From assembly GCA_014526335.1 (NCBI GenBank), contig JACTAT010000016.1, forward strand, positions 2,307,901 through 2,371,900: 64,000 bases of DNA. Reading direction: 5' to 3'. Source of the stretch: Chrysaora quinquecirrha. Its lineage: Eukaryota > Cnidaria > Scyphozoa > Semaeostomeae > Pelagiidae. The notes beneath the pieces were generated by a model. The model was not told the origin of the DNA and searched no databases. It worked only from the letters and a program-made list of their open reading frames with translations. Shown in pieces: positions 1 to 13,536 of the stretch. Each line of letters begins with the position of its first letter. Positions within the stretch are counted from its first letter, which is position 1. The position numbers and the translations under genes were made by a program.

Positions 1-2539
1 AATTTCAGTAAAATCTAATTGGCTAGTCTGAATGTTGCAGCAAATATACACTGTTAAGAAGTAGCTAACTGTTTTACTTCTCACAAGTCTGAATTTATAC
101 CATGCTTATTAAAGCCTGGAATCACCCGGGACGACCAAAACCAGATCATCACAACCAAAAAGCAGCGACAAAATGATACCAAAAATTTCCAAGACATATT
201 TAATCGATGATGATGGTTTTTCCGTCCGCGTTTATGAAGTTAATCATCATCTCTTCACATTTTCATGACCATTTACTAGGGGATTAAAATTCTCACGCAA
301 ACAAGCATCTCCAGAGCTCTGAATTGTGTGTTGCACTCTGAAATAAAAGTCGCTCAAATATTGTCTACTCTGCAGAAACTGTTCATCAACTTAAGATGAA
401 AGACAAAAAGGTCCTTTAATCACCGAAAAAAAAAACAGATTTTAGGGTCGCCCTCGTGGACGTGCAATTTCTCAGCACCCAAGAGAACTGACAAATTCAA
501 ATTCTGCTGAAGGATACTTGTTCAAAATAGCCGATACTTGTAAGTTAACGTTTGGAGAACAACAGCTTCAAAATTTTACATTGCAAGATTCAAAAACACA
601 TGATATTTTAAAACAACTATTGAAATCCTCCAAGTTCAAATCCAACTCCTTTTTAATCTCGTTTAATCTTCTTTTAGTTTTTCAGAATTCTTTCTTCATT
701 TGCTATTTCTTTCTGAATTACTTGCGCATTTGAAGCACTTCTCGCTTTCTCCTCCTGTCTCTAATTGAAACACCCATGGGCATGCTTTGGCCAGTCTCTA
801 TTTCTAAATGTTTAAGTACCACGTGTTAGGACCTTCGGAACAGAATGGGTGCTAAGGTTTATCTTCGGTTGAGGCTGAACGTATTTTAATGTTAGTTTTC
901 GATTGACTTGTGGACTTGCCTACATGAAATATGATTACAGAGACCTAGGTTGACTTACTTAGCCAGTTGTTCCGCTTCCCTACGATTGACTGAATGGCTA
1001 TACGAATAGCGTTATATTCTGCTTAACTTAGTACAGATCAAGCTCATCCACAACAACTTTTACAACAACATAACAAATTTTCATTCCAGAGATATGAATA
1101 AACTTTAAGCTACTGCCTTTTCTTTCTTTGCTTTATCATTTACATAGCTTATTTTTCATTTTGACTTTCTTTGACTAAAACCGATTTCTCTACATCAACC
1201 ATAATGTCAGAGAACTGACTTAGCTGAACTTCATTTACTTGTTTTTCTTTAGCAAAACCCAATTTGGAAGTAGAAAGTGTATTTTTTGCTTGCTATCGAT
1301 TGGCTGATGCTGACCTGCCAACCTGAAGTTTAATTTCCAAAACGTGATTTAATATAAGTAAATATTGATGTCACATAAATTTAACTCGAAACCTGTTATC
1401 GACTTCTCTGCGGTGTTTTCCTGCTGGTTTTTCACATGCCTTGTTGGGAAATTGATTCCTAACACGAGGCATGAAAGAACCCTTAATTTAGTGCAAAATT
1501 TCACTTCAGATTATTTCAGCCAAACAGTTTTTCATCATTTATCTATAGCTTCATTGGCGCACTATCAAATGACCTTCAAGTGAAACAGAAAACTTTCAAG
1601 GTATCCAAAATAGGAAATTTTGGCTTGGCTGGGGATGAATCCCCTTCATAAATATTGGGAAACAATTCATCATCTTGTTATAATATGACAGGAGCCCATG
1701 TTTTTTAGAAATGGCATGGAAGTCAGCAAATAGATACTAATTACAAAATAAAAATTTTAAAAATTGAAAGAATGATTGAATTTTCATAATGAAATTTACG
1801 GTCGACTTTGGTTGAAGTGTGTATCACAGTTGTTGTTGTGTGTGTGTATCTTATATTTGCTACACCATACTTTTTACTGTTCAATGTCCTCTTTGGCCTA
1901 AACAGGAAGAAATAAACCAATCAGCACACATAATTTATTACAACATTATTTTGCAGATACATACACTGCAAGAATGGTTTTCAAGTAACAAAATCATGAT
2001 TCATGGGGAAAACTCGTTATGTCTGGCTGTAGCATCAGTAACAAAGGGGGAGTTGGAATGGGAATCTAACTGTGTATGCATAATAAGATTCATACACTAT
2101 GAGAGGACACCGCTCATAGATCTTCTGTGTAAATTTACATGTTAAAACATTTTGCCAGAAACTTTAAATTTTCTCTATTCCTCTACATGCAGGCAATGGG
2201 GAATTTTTTGCAAGTGCTCATACAGTTAATGAATGATAATTTTTAAAGGTAGTGTCTGTCTTGTTGAATTTCTATAGTGGTGAACTATTGGCCCTTTTCC
2301 AAGTCACTTTACCCTTACAGCCAATTGCATTTGTAACTCTCGGAACATGACAAGACTTGGTAGCGATGGTGGAGCAAATGATATTAATAGATAAGTAAAA
2401 CCCTGAACAAATTGAAACATGAGTTATCAAGAAGTCAAATAAAATGCCAGGAATTAGCTATTAATTTGATTTGCTTCTATAAGATTCTCAGAACATTATA
2501 ATTTAATTAAAAGTTGGTTTCAAAGTTGTTACCAAGAAT
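1..2539. other. No recognised feature
   Basis: AT-rich sequence with only short open stretches on both strands. None has a recognisable domain or convincing splice context. A minus-strand open stretch near 725-830 reads as a basic charged peptide, but it has no clear acceptor and was not called. Confidence 0.4.
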
Positions 2540-3083
2540 TTATTGCAGCAAGGCACACTTCCCAGATATCGAGATCCTCTGCGTATCGGGGGATAATCTC
2601 CCGATCGGGTCTTTATCCTACTCGCAAGCGGGTTGCTGGCTCTATCAAGTGTGATGAAGATAGAGAACAGGCCTAATTATCAGCCGATATATAGATAAAA
2701 AATAAGTTCCAAAACCAGCGAAAAACCAAATTAACTATTTAGGAATAACGGGAATATTAAAAGTAGAACACAAGTATAAATTTTAAAGCCAATAACCAGA
2801 AAATAAGAACGAAAATTGATGTTTTCTCAATTTCTCGAGAATTACGACGGTGAAAGTCTTTATTGAAACGGACAACCCCGGTATTTTTGGACGCTGAATT
2901 CATTTCTGCAGAGAAAATCCACCGAAATGGGGGTCATTTTTGCCGCAGGCTCAATTTGTCGATTTCAATCCCTCGATGGGTGGATAATCGCCTGATCTGT
3001 CCGTGATTTCAATCCCTCGATCGGGAATATCACCCGATACGCGGAGGATCTCGGTATCTAGGAAGTGTGCGTTGCTGTAATAA
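2540..3083. mobile_element. Short non-autonomous element with about 50-bp terminal inverted repeats
   Basis: The left end (TTATTGCAGCAA, then GCACACTTCC and CGAGATCCTC) is repeated in reverse complement at the right end up to TTGCTGTAATAA. There are only a few mismatches over about 50 bp. The interior carries further inverted CCCTCGAT/ATCGGG blocks and no reading frame. Size (544 bp) and structure fit a MITE. No target duplication could be fixed, so the superfamily is unknown. Confidence 0.65.
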
Positions 3084-4500
3084 ATCAGCTCATCTTTTTC
3101 TGCTCTTGCCGAAAAAAACCATCATATCATGTAAATTTTGAGTCAGGTCAGACTTGCTCTTAAATATTTTGAGCAAACTGCAGGAAGACACGGAAAACAT
3201 GAAAATAAAACAACAAACAACAAAAAATGAAGCAACAAACATTCGGTTTGCAATTTTTTCTTCTTAACATGATTTCAACGTCTAACAGACATACAGTTTG
3301 GTAATCGGATTGATGAGGGCTACTTCTAAACAAACAAACCAAAAAGTCTACCTATATACTTCAAGAGTATTTAGTCCTCAAATAGCGATGTGAAAACTCG
3401 CCAGTGCACTTTCAAATTTGATTCAGCTTTACTGTAAAATGCCTTTTGATTCGAGAATATATATTTTGGTGAAGTAACATAAAATTACAAGTAGTCTAGA
3501 TACACACTCATAAAATTTGAGAGGAGTCGCCTGTATACCGCTTTTGGCGTGGAAAGCCGGAAAACACATCAGCTCAAAATTTAGAAAATCAGATTCAGAG
3601 AAAATTGCAAAATGCAAAACTTATAAAAACATATCTAGACAAAATATCAGAAGGCTGAATCAAATTCCACTTGGTGCAAGCAGAAGGATTTATACCAAAT
3701 GTTCTGTATCATACAAATAATAATTGAAGTTTGAAATATTTACGTACAGTTCAGTTGTTTGCCGGTTTAAATCAGTTCTTCGGCCTGTTTTGTGCTTGCC
3801 GTGAATATGAATCCAAAAAGTCGGACAAAAACAGAAGAAAAATTTCTTTTTTTCACATCCAATTTGAGCAGCGTAGAGTACATTTACAAAGCAATTTATA
3901 CAGATTTGAATGCAACAAAACCTTCCTGAAGTCCCCCAACAAGAAGATTCAGTAGGTAACCAATTTTGTGGCTTTCTGTGAAGCTGTGATGATGTTTTCC
4001 CTCCATTGCCGACCAAAGTTCTCGTGTAATCCTGGGGGGTCACATTTTCAGAAAAATAAACGGAAAATGCCTCATTGCGGGTTGAAATCGCTAAATCAAC
4101 CAATCAGAATGCTTATTTCGAAATGCTGCTCTCTGATTGGTGCACCAATGTTTTGGTGCGGGCTGCCACTTTTATGCCACTTTCAGATGATAAAAGGAAA
4201 CAAGTCCCTGACTGAAGCGAACAACAACAACATCAATTCAATTCAATGTGAGCGAAAGTTAGGGACTTGGGAAGCAAGTCTATGGCGTTCGACCTGATGA
4301 AAGAAATTTCAAAACAAACCCGGGGCTTTTCCACTCCTAAATGACAAAGAAAGCAGCTAAAATGTTATTGCTTTGAACTAGGATATAAAGAATAGACAGA
4401 CAAGGAATGATGAAGGCAAATTATAGCTGCAGTTTAACATCTCCACGGCAAAAATACAGAAGGTTTGAAGCAAACAAACTTGCATTTACCGCGGTAAAAT
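3084..4500. other. Unassigned sequence with an inverted CCAAT-box pair
   Basis: No gene was recognised. CCAATCAG at about 4100 and its reverse complement at about 4133-4140, plus another CCAAT at 4145-4149, form a closely spaced divergent pair of the NF-Y type often found in animal promoters. No first exon could be joined to it, so a promoter role is only a possibility. Confidence 0.3.
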
Positions 4501-4620
4501 TTTGAGCAAGCCTTTTTTTTAAAAGGGGAGTTTAAATTTTCTTGAAATGGGTTTTGAAAGGGGGTTTTTTTGGGGGACCCCGGGGGGGGGTTTGTTTTTA
4601 AAAGAACAATTTTCGGAATT
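4501..4620. other. Low-quality homopolymer-stretched sequence
   Basis: Runs of G, C, T and A of 4-10 bases follow one another in a way typical of poor read ends, not of biological repeats. A matching patch lies at 43441-43870. It probably marks a contig or gap boundary. Confidence 0.6.
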
Positions 4621-7600
4621 TTAATTTAACAAATCTCTCTGTTTGGCTTCCTTTCACTTCTTGGACGATTTTGAACTAATTTTCCCTTGAAACGACCTAA
4701 AACGAAGCTGTTACCAATTCGTCTGAAGTGTTCAAAAGACGTCTGAAAATTCTGAATTCATCAAAGTTTTTCTCTTTATGAATCTAAAGGTTGCTCGGGA
4801 ATGATCTACGAAGGAATAATAGGAAACAATACTGATAGCAATTACCTAAACAGGGTCATCAAATTTTAGCATAAAACTAATAAGAACTAATTAGAATTGA
4901 CATATGATTTCTCTTAATTTAATGAATGACATGAAATCACTTGTAACGATGCATCTGTCGTTGAATTTCTAACATTAAGCGATGCTCTGATTACACGAAC
5001 TATGAATGAAAGTACTAAATCGAAATGCACTCAAATTCTGATCGATGTCGTAGAATAAAATTGGAATAATTCCGATACTTAATACTGTTATACGTTAAAA
5101 TTGTCAATCAACTTCTAGCTGAAATGTTGACTTATGATGCAATTTCAATCGCATATTGTAAGTATGAACGCATCTAATCGTAATGGAAAGTCTGAAAATC
5201 TCAACGACAATTGATAATCGAAAATTGCTTAAATAAGATATAAATATTAAATGTATCTAGATGAAACATGCGCTAAAGATTTGACTTAAGTCACATTGAT
5301 CAAAACAGTTTGAATTCTGACGCAAATGTTGTTCATGAATGAAAATCTTACAGACTTAAATATAGCTTAATATGATACAATTACGAATATGATAAAGTCG
5401 AATTGACGTCAATTACTGCCTGACTCTACATTTCAATCCTTTATCTGTCTATGAAGCATTTGATAATACTAGTTATTGGAAGTTTCTAATTCGTGAACGT
5501 ATCTTTTAATTGCAACACTTCACTATAACTCTGTAAATATATCTATTAATCATGCAATAATTTTTTGCATTGATGAATGTCGCAGTGAAGTTTCCTGACT
5601 ACATTTTGCTAATGTTCTACACAAATACTTCAGGACTTAGCATTACTCGTTAATGTTCATGTACACGAACATAGACATTTTAATGAACAGTTAATACTGA
5701 CAAATCGACATGATTGTATAATTCGACAGATATTTAATCCTTGCTTCGGATATTACCTAGGATTGTCTAAACGTCTTTCAATAAGTAGTTAGCACATTAA
5801 TCTTTCAATGTTCCATAACTGACAGATTATTTTAATCAAAAGAAGTGTGAGTACCTCAACGATGATCTATGATAATTTTCATTATGGTATTTAACATGTA
5901 TCAGATGTTAGAATAGGACCTATCACAGCGTGAGTGGAATACTGTTAAGCTATGCACGAATCTTGTCCGTACGAAAAAAAAGGATCATGTCTTGAATAGT
6001 ATTTAAATAGCTATTAATGCATTGAGAAATTAACATGTTTAATTAATGTGCAAATTTCGCATACTAGTAAGTAAATGTAACGTGCAAAAATGATATCCAG
6101 TCAAACAAAGATTCTTCATAAGTAGATAATGTGATTTAGTCATGAATATTAAGGTCATTAGCTTCAATTATTGATTCAGATATAATCATGAAATTGTAAC
6201 TTGTTGACATGAGAATCTTGATTAGCTAAAATTCACGTTTAAATGTACTAATATTGAATTCATAAGCTAAATGTAATAATTCGCATGAACAGTATTGGAA
6301 CATTTTCATTATACAAATTCATAATGTAATACATAAAGTAAACGTAATATAATTCAAGAAGTACAAATGTCAATGTTTTTTATAAGATAGAATAATTCGA
6401 ATTAATTGATAATAAGTCTCTTATGAATTATTACCTTTTGCATCACGAATTAAATAAAATAAATCAGTAATAATTTGGAGAATTATTCTCACACTAATGC
6501 TTTATAAGATTACCTATAAATGGCAATAATGACATTTCATATATATCTCAGATTTGTAAGTAATATTGATTCAGGAAATTAAAAAAAATCATTAGCCAGA
6601 AATATTAAGTATTTGCTCTTCTAAAGAATCTAGTAAGACGCTTATCAATGCACGTAATTCTGCTAAATTTTGCCATCATGATGAATCATCAGAATAAATG
6701 AAATATTACAGAATTGTAGATAAAGTCAAATTATGACAATAATATAACGCGACCTTGGTGAATATTACTACCACTAAGAACCATGAGTAATCTGCAAATT
6801 ATTGGTAAATTACGAATGCAAATATGCCAATTAAGATGGTGAGATGATATTTACCTGATACACAAATTTAAACCAATGATTGCAAATGCGTACATACAAG
6901 CATTAGACAGATCATTAAGATTAATTTAACAAGAATATACAGTACAATTAAAATATTCATAGTCAAAGATAAGATTGTTAAATGCAAATAGCAAAAGCAC
7001 TAATCATGTACTAGCAAAAGTACCTAGACAAATTGCATTGAAGTAATTATATTAAATGGACAGATACTAACATTATACAATTATGATAACGTATGCAATT
7101 TATGCTGATGATCAAACTATGAGCAATTTTTCATGATTAAATGCTTCTATTATTAAATGTCAAGTACTTTTAACTAGAATAAAGATCTAAAGCTGAAAGA
7201 TATTAGTATAGATCACAACTACCATTCATAAGAGCTTAAGTTGCACAATTCACATGATTGCAAGATTGATATTGGATTTAATTAATAAATATTCACTATA
7301 GACTATTGAACTCAAATTATGCTGATCAAGTCGTTTATTTTGAATGTAGTCTTGAAATCAGAATAAGAGCTAATTTTATAAGTTGCAATAAACTATTGCC
7401 ATTACTTAGCATTTCTTTTTATCAAAACGTATAGTATTACAGATTGTACCAAGTATTGCAAATTATGAGTACATGAATGTACTATTTAGTCATGCAAATT
7501 ATTCAAATTCAAATTTTATTTATAATATTTAGTACAAATGACGTATAAGAATAAGTGTATTGAAAATGAAATAATGATATATTGAAAGTTGCTGAATGTC

Positions 7601-8590
7601 CTTTTATCCAATCATGAAATTGATAAATTTTGCATTAGATTTATTAGCAATATGACTTACTGCAGAATGCATAATAAGAAATGTGTGTATTGCGAAATGT
7701 AAAAATATATTTTCGAAAGCTTGACGAAGATTCATTGAGTAAATTCGTAAATTACAGAAAATAAAATTATAGCAAAGTTCTAGTGTCGATGTTGCGTATG
7801 ATGTGCCATGCATAATGATACGTTGAAATGATTAGTTATTGTGCTAAATTAGGTTAAGGTCATTTCAAAATAAGTAAATAGTATTTTGACGTACTAGGTA
7901 TGTATGCCTTATAAAAGTAAAATGATAAAGGGTGATTGTACTTCTAGAATATTAAAATTAAAATCGTGTAATTGAGTCACATATTCAAGACAAAATCTAA
8001 GAAAGTAGATGAATAATTGAATAAATAGCAATGATGCAAATATAACTGTAAATGCTGATTCGTATCGAATAGCAGCTGTAAACTAAAAATAAACTATGAC
8101 TAGGAAAATTCATAGCAAAGTATGAAACAATTTCAGAAATAAAATTTAAATAAAAATAAAAATGAAATTAGCAATCATACCAATGTAAACATGCACTATT
8201 GTTCTACTGTAAGTTGCATATCTGAAGAATAACTTTGAGAGTACATACAAATTCATACTACAAACTGAAATTTGAAACATTCTAAACATATTAAGGCCAA
8301 TATTAACAGTAGAAATCTTACATGAGTATAATCATTCAATGAAGATGACATAACTTATCGAAAGATTCGTGGAATAGTTCAATGTAAACAGTAAGGTCAA
8401 CTAGCAAAGGATGATAACAGTAACTTAGTAAATCTATCAAGTAATAGTAGACTTTTCATAAATCAAAATGGTCATGACAAGATATAAGTCTACGATATAA
8501 TGATTGATTGCTAGCAATAAGTACAAATACTAAGTTAAACTAAGGTCAATAAGTAGTGTCAATATAATTAGCTGATTAATATCTAAAGAT
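4621..8590. other. ORF-poor AT-rich sequence of unclear origin
   Basis: About 4 kb of roughly 30% GC sequence with stops dense in all six frames, no recognisable element ends and few long A or T tracts. It runs from the low-quality patch into a decayed hexamer array. It may be a very degraded AT-rich repeat or poorly polished gap fill. No gene is seen. Confidence 0.45.
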
Positions 8591-9060
8591 AATACTTCAA
8601 TATTTGCTAAAATTATGTAAACTAATCTTTAGATTGTTCGATAAATTCGTTGAATTAGATAATTTGATACTATGAATTCTGGAATGATCTAAAGGAAATA
8701 TGATTAAAGATTAACATTTGATGTTAGAAGTTAAAGTTATTAAATTAGATTTTCGTAAATAGTTGCATTAGATAATGTTTACATGTGTCTAATAGGATTA
8801 ACTTGATTAATGATTTTACATTTATTGAGTAATTTATCTTATGTTTTGACTAAATAAGATGATCTTACGAAGTATTAAATAATAAATGTCTTACAAGGTG
8901 TCATATTTAATAAATGTTAATCTTATCTAATCAATCTTTAATATCTTAATTTAATATAATCTTAAATATTTATTCTTTTAAAACTCTTAACTTTTTTATT
9001 CTTGAATCTTAACTATCTTGATACGAATCTAACTTTAAATTTTAGAAATTTTAGAGTAAG
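8590..9060. repeat. Decayed CTTAAT-type hexamer array
   Basis: Words such as AATCTTA, TCTTAAT and CTTAACT recur at short spacing. The same degenerate hexamer array occurs at 22626-22830, 26890-27400 and 28975-29165. Confidence 0.55.
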
Positions 9061-9926
9061 TTACTTCTATAATTTTACACTATGTTAAACCATCGTTTCG
9101 CTTAAGCACTTTCCGTGGACATCTAAGCCAGTGTTTTACATTTTTGCAGTGATTAATTCGCATCTGACTTTGTAACTGACTGTTTAAATTTCGTAGATAC
9201 TATCTACACATTTTCATCTAAATCTTAAGACCATTTGCTAGATTTAACTCGCTTTAGATACTACACTTTTAATTTTAGTTCTATAAGCATTTTCATATGA
9301 ATTTATTTCAAATATTTCTCAGCGTTGTCGAGTCGAGTTGGAAACACAGCAAAATAGTGAGATGAGAGAGATTTCTGTCGGGGGGTCGCCACATCTTTAG
9401 CCGAACAGAATAATGGAAACGAGGCAGCAAATTTCAATCCACTTTCGCCACACGAAGGGGAATGAGTCGTTAGTTTGAGCGTCCAGCAATTCAATTCAAT
9501 AGCGATAACTACGACTCATGTAGTAAGTCTAGAAGCCGGTCCCAAGGGTATCTGTTGAGGTTTGAGATAACAACAACAACAACAGATATCCTTGGGAACG
9601 AAGTTGCACGGTTTTACCGTTTTCGAGCATGTTTTGAGCGGTTTAACGGTTTCCAGACCCCCAGACACCTCCTCTTCATTGTTACTTAAAACTTATAATT
9701 AAAACATAAATAATTCGTGAAACTTCGGACATGATGTGATAACTGCTGAATGCTTCATAAATTAGTCTATTCACTTTGTTTCATTGTTATGATCATATTT
9801 ATTAATGTGTAATGTTTCTTTTCCACTACTTTTGAGGTACACATATTATCAATGGCTCAGTGACGGCTCTCAACTCTCGTTATCCTCTTTGATGATGTAG
9901 ACTGATGATGAAATGAAATAGGACTA
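9061..9926. other. Unassigned sequence with a short hairpin
   Basis: No gene is seen. An 18-bp inverted repeat with one mismatch (TCCCAAGGGTATCTGTTG at 9540-9557 and its complement at 9580-9597) encloses a loop rich in CAA. This could be a transcribed hairpin or the remnant of a small element. Confidence 0.4.
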
Positions 9927-10108
9927 GGTTCCCACTATACAAAAAATGCGTTAAAAACGAGTAAGAAATGCGATAAGAAATGCGTTTAAAACTTGTGGAG
10001 AAAACAAAAAATCATTGCACTCATTCACACTACAGCTTAACTTTGACGCATTTCGTGTTCATTTCTTTAATTTGACGCATTTTGCTATTATTTTCGCTTG
10101 GAAGATGG

Positions 10109-11303
10109 CAGGCCTTATTTTAAGGCTCAGTGATAACCAATTTGTGCAGTGATAAAGCAAAATTGTGCAGTGATAAATGGAAAAATGTGCAGTAATAAAT
10201 TGACCTTGCAAAAAAAAGTAAGCCATTTAAGTACACAAGAAAAAATTTCAGAAAGAAACTGATCAAGCTAATCCGAACGAAGCATCCAGCGAGAGTGATT
10301 TGCGACTTGCTGCATAAATAGCATGCTTAGCTGTTCTTTTGCATTCTTTTTCTGGCTTTCTCTTATTAATATTGGCCGACAAAGCCGTTCTAGCAATCTC
10401 AATTCTCAGCATTTTCCAGGGACTATACAATTAGCGCCGTCGCTATGGGGATGCGGCACCCGCCTGGCCTCAAGCCTGTTGGCAACTTGTCTCTAATGCA
10501 GGCGTTGTCGGCAGCTGACAGAATTTAAGGCCCAAAAATATTTCTATCGCAAGCAATAACCTCATTGGAACTTCCTTGCATCGTATCATATTATAACTGA
10601 ACGATAACAAAGTCCTATCCTGTTGTATATATTACCTAGCATTTGAAAGTTAGTTAAAGGAACGATTTCCCATGCAAAAATGGACGGATCAAGAAAGATA
10701 AATCGCTTAGAACTTTGGTGTCTTCTTTGTAACATGTGTATGATTTTTGACGACGTCTTTGGGTCTTCACAATAATTAGCACTATTGAGTATCATACATC
10801 CGCCCCAGCCCTTACTTTATGACTGATTATTAACGACAGTCTACTGTATACCTCCACATCTCTATTTCTTAATGGTCCAGTGGCTCTAAAGCTTATGGGG
10901 CTGCAACATCCCGCAATCATTTTAATCAGTCATAGTCATCCTTAACGTCGATCTCTATTGGATTGGCAAACTGGATAATGGTTCAGAAAATTATAATTTA
11001 TAGGTCCCGAAATGGTCATTAGAGCGATTCTAGATCAATAATTCTCAAACTTTTCCCGGGGAGCATGCCCCGGAACCCCTAGTCGAGTGAGCCTTTTGTG
11101 AATATTTTTATTTCTAAGTTCCCCCACTTTTGTGCCCCTCCACTTCTAAGCAAATTGAAATTCGGCAACCCCCCCCTCCTGCTTGAAGGTTCTAGCGACG
11201 GCCCTGCGTACAATTCACTGCATTTTGATTCAAACCAATTTTTCATTCTATACCTAATTTCTGCAAAATGTGCAGTGATAAAATTTCCTTAAAATAAGGC
11301 CTG
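10109..11303. mobile_element. 1.2-kb non-autonomous TIR element
   Basis: Perfect 17-bp inverted ends, CAGGCCTTATTTTAAGG at 10109-10125 and the complement at 11287-11303. The subterminal word GTGCAGTGATAAA occurs three times near the left end and once near the right. It abuts the broken 3' end of the LINE fragment. No coding capacity of its own, and a hAT-like MITE sits inside it. Confidence 0.6.
10432..11206. mobile_element. hAT-like MITE, GCCGTCGCTA-ended family (copy 1)
   Basis: The right end TAGCGACGGCCCTG is identical to the right end of the copy at 51788-52221. The left end keeps GCCGTCGCTA but has lost the first bases. Flanks TATACAAT and CGTACAAT match in six of eight positions, as expected for an aged 8-bp hAT duplication. 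A GC-rich palindrome around 11051-11080 is shared with other MITEs in this window. Confidence 0.65.
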
Positions 11304-12845
11304 TTGCAGTCTTTGAAGAGACTCTAGTTTTGAGTCTGGCAGATGTCCCCAGACAACATTACAATATCTCAGATGGCTTTCTACTAGAGCTCGGTAAATG
11401 ACTGCTAGGTTAGACTGGGGGAGAATATTCTTTAGTTTAGATAATGCTCCCAGACCGTTTTTCATTTTTCTTTTCATAGACAAGATCTGATCTTCCCAGT
11501 TCATGCTCTCATCTATAACAAGGCCGAGATATTTGGTTTTTCGAACTCTGCCCAGCTTTTCGTTGTTCAGTTCAAGGTCGGGAAAGTCTATTGTTGCTTT
11601 AAGTTGTCGTGGGTGCCCTATCAGCATAAACTCGCTTTTTTTCTGCGTTCAAGCTAAGTTTATTTTGTCTCATCCAGGATGACATAAGATCAAGTTCGTC
11701 TTTGATGTCGTTAAAGAGTTCATTAATCTCTGATGAGGCAAAGGAAATGCTTGTATCATCAGCGTATAGATTGGGGATTGATTTTTTCAGGCATTTCTCA
11801 AAATCATTCATGTAGATGATGAATAGTAAGGGACCCAGACACGACCCTTGTGGGATTCCACACTGAAGCAGCTTTTTTCTAGATGCGTGGCTTTCAATGT
11901 GGCAATACTGCTCTCGTTCAGTCAAGTATGAGTGGAACCAGTTGTGTTCAAGATTGGAGACCCCATAGATGCATAACTTAGATAGTAGGATACCATGATC
12001 GACAGTGTCGAATGCTTTTTTTTAAATCAAGGAACACACTTATATTTGTTTCACGATCATTTATGTTCCTGAACCAAGCTTCGGTGATATTAAGTATCGA
12101 TGTTAACGTGCTATGTGCCTTACGAAACGCGAACTGGTTATCGGAGAAAAGGCCATTATTCTTCATATGAGTAAAAGTTGGTCATGGGCAACTTTTTCCA
12201 GCAATCTAGATAATATCGAGACAACAGAGATTGGTCTGTAATTTGATAACTCTGATTTCTGGCCTGCTTTAAAGATTGGTGTTACTCTACCAAGTTTCCA
12301 AGGAGCTGGAAAGACACCCGTTTCTAGAGACGTGTTAAATATTGTCGTTAGAGGTCCACTTACTATTTCTATCGTGTCCTTAAGAATTTCGATAGGAATT
12401 TTATCAGGCCCTGGTGACTTCGAGCTCTTTAATCTATTTATTTCATGTTTGACATAACAAACGTCAACTTTCTTAAACTTGAACGTGGGAAAGGATTTGT
12501 GTCTCATCAAATCTTTGACCTAAGTTATGGGGTCATCTTGTGCCTTAGCCTTGATTTTGCTTGCTAGTTTAGGGCCAATGGTCACAAAATGATCATTAAA
12601 TGCCTCGGCTATTTCATTGGGGCGATCCAACTTGTGATCATTTGATGTGACAGAATTAACAGGTGCAGTATTTTTAGTTTTGTTTAATACCCTGTTTATC
12701 GTCTTCCACATGGCCTTTGGACTACCAGAGTTTTCTTCAATTAATTTGTGGTAGTAGTCTTGGACACAATTTCGCAGTTCACTCGTTACCTTGTTCTTGA
12801 GTTTTTTTATACCTTGACCATAGACTGTGATCTGTGACCTTTAAT
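11304..12845 (-). pseudogene. Jockey/CR1-like LINE reverse transcriptase fragment
   Basis: Minus-strand frames broken by several frameshifts together give the second half of a non-LTR retrotransposon ORF2. In order: a linker before the RT (MWKTINRVLNKTK), RT block 1 (SPGPDKIP, NYRPISVVSILSRLLEK), the helper motif NQFAFRKAHST, the palm motif FLDLKK, GIPQGSCLGPLLFIIYMND, the catalytic YADD box (LYADDTSISF), and the thumb region KYLGLVIDESMNW. The endonuclease half is absent. The 5' side is fused to BEL/Pao integrase sequence near 12845, and the C-terminus is cut at 11303 by the TIR element. It is not functional. Confidence 0.85.
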
Positions 12846-13536
12846 AATGTAGATAATTCTGCTAAAGTAACGAATGAGCGACCGAGTACCTTCTTTAGAC
12901 ACGTTTTGGTGAGTCCGATTAAGCGTTCATAAACTCCACCCCAATGAGGGCTGCGTGGGAATATAACGAAATGTAATACGTTTCTGGGCGAAAGCATGTT
13001 GAATAACGGGGAGAGTCGAATAGAGAGAGCAATTTCTCTAAGTTCTGTTCTGCGCACTTGAAGGTCTGAGTATTGTCCGATAATATTAAACGAGGAGTTG
13101 AATAAACATTGCAATGTCTACGAAATGCTTGTAGAAATGATGATGTCGTAAGATCTTCTACGAGTTCCAAGCTGATAGCTCGTGTGGTTAGACAAGTAAA
13201 CAAACAGATGTAAACTTTCCGATGATTGCCATGGTGATCTTTCACGAGAAAATGACCAGTGAAGTCGACGCCTATGTTTGAAAACGGTCGGCTTGATGCG
13301 TCTACACGAAACTGTGGTAGCTGTGATGAAGTAGACAGGAGAAACGGTCTTCCGGTGACTTTCTTACATGTCGAACATTTACGCAAAAGGCGACGAGCGA
13401 TAGAGCGAGCAGATGGAATCCAGAAGCGTTGACGTAGCGCGACGATAGTTCCACCGACACCAATATGGTGTAAACGCTGATGATGATCTAGGACCACTAA
13501 GTCGGTGAAACGAGAATTCGGCGGTAATAAAATCAA
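12846..13536 (-). pseudogene. BEL/Pao integrase domain (truncated)
   Basis: The zinc-binding HHCC part (DHHQRLHHIGVGGTIVALRQ and CSTCKKVTGRP) is followed by the catalytic core (FSNIGVDFTGHFLV, then LILSDNTQTF) and, after a frameshift near 13110, the PHWGGVYERLIGLTK stretch. The segment joins LINE sequence near 12845, so the integrase C-terminus and downstream LTR are missing. The DNTQTF box stands where families usually have D-N-G/A-x-x-F. With the frameshift it should be inactive. Confidence 0.85.
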
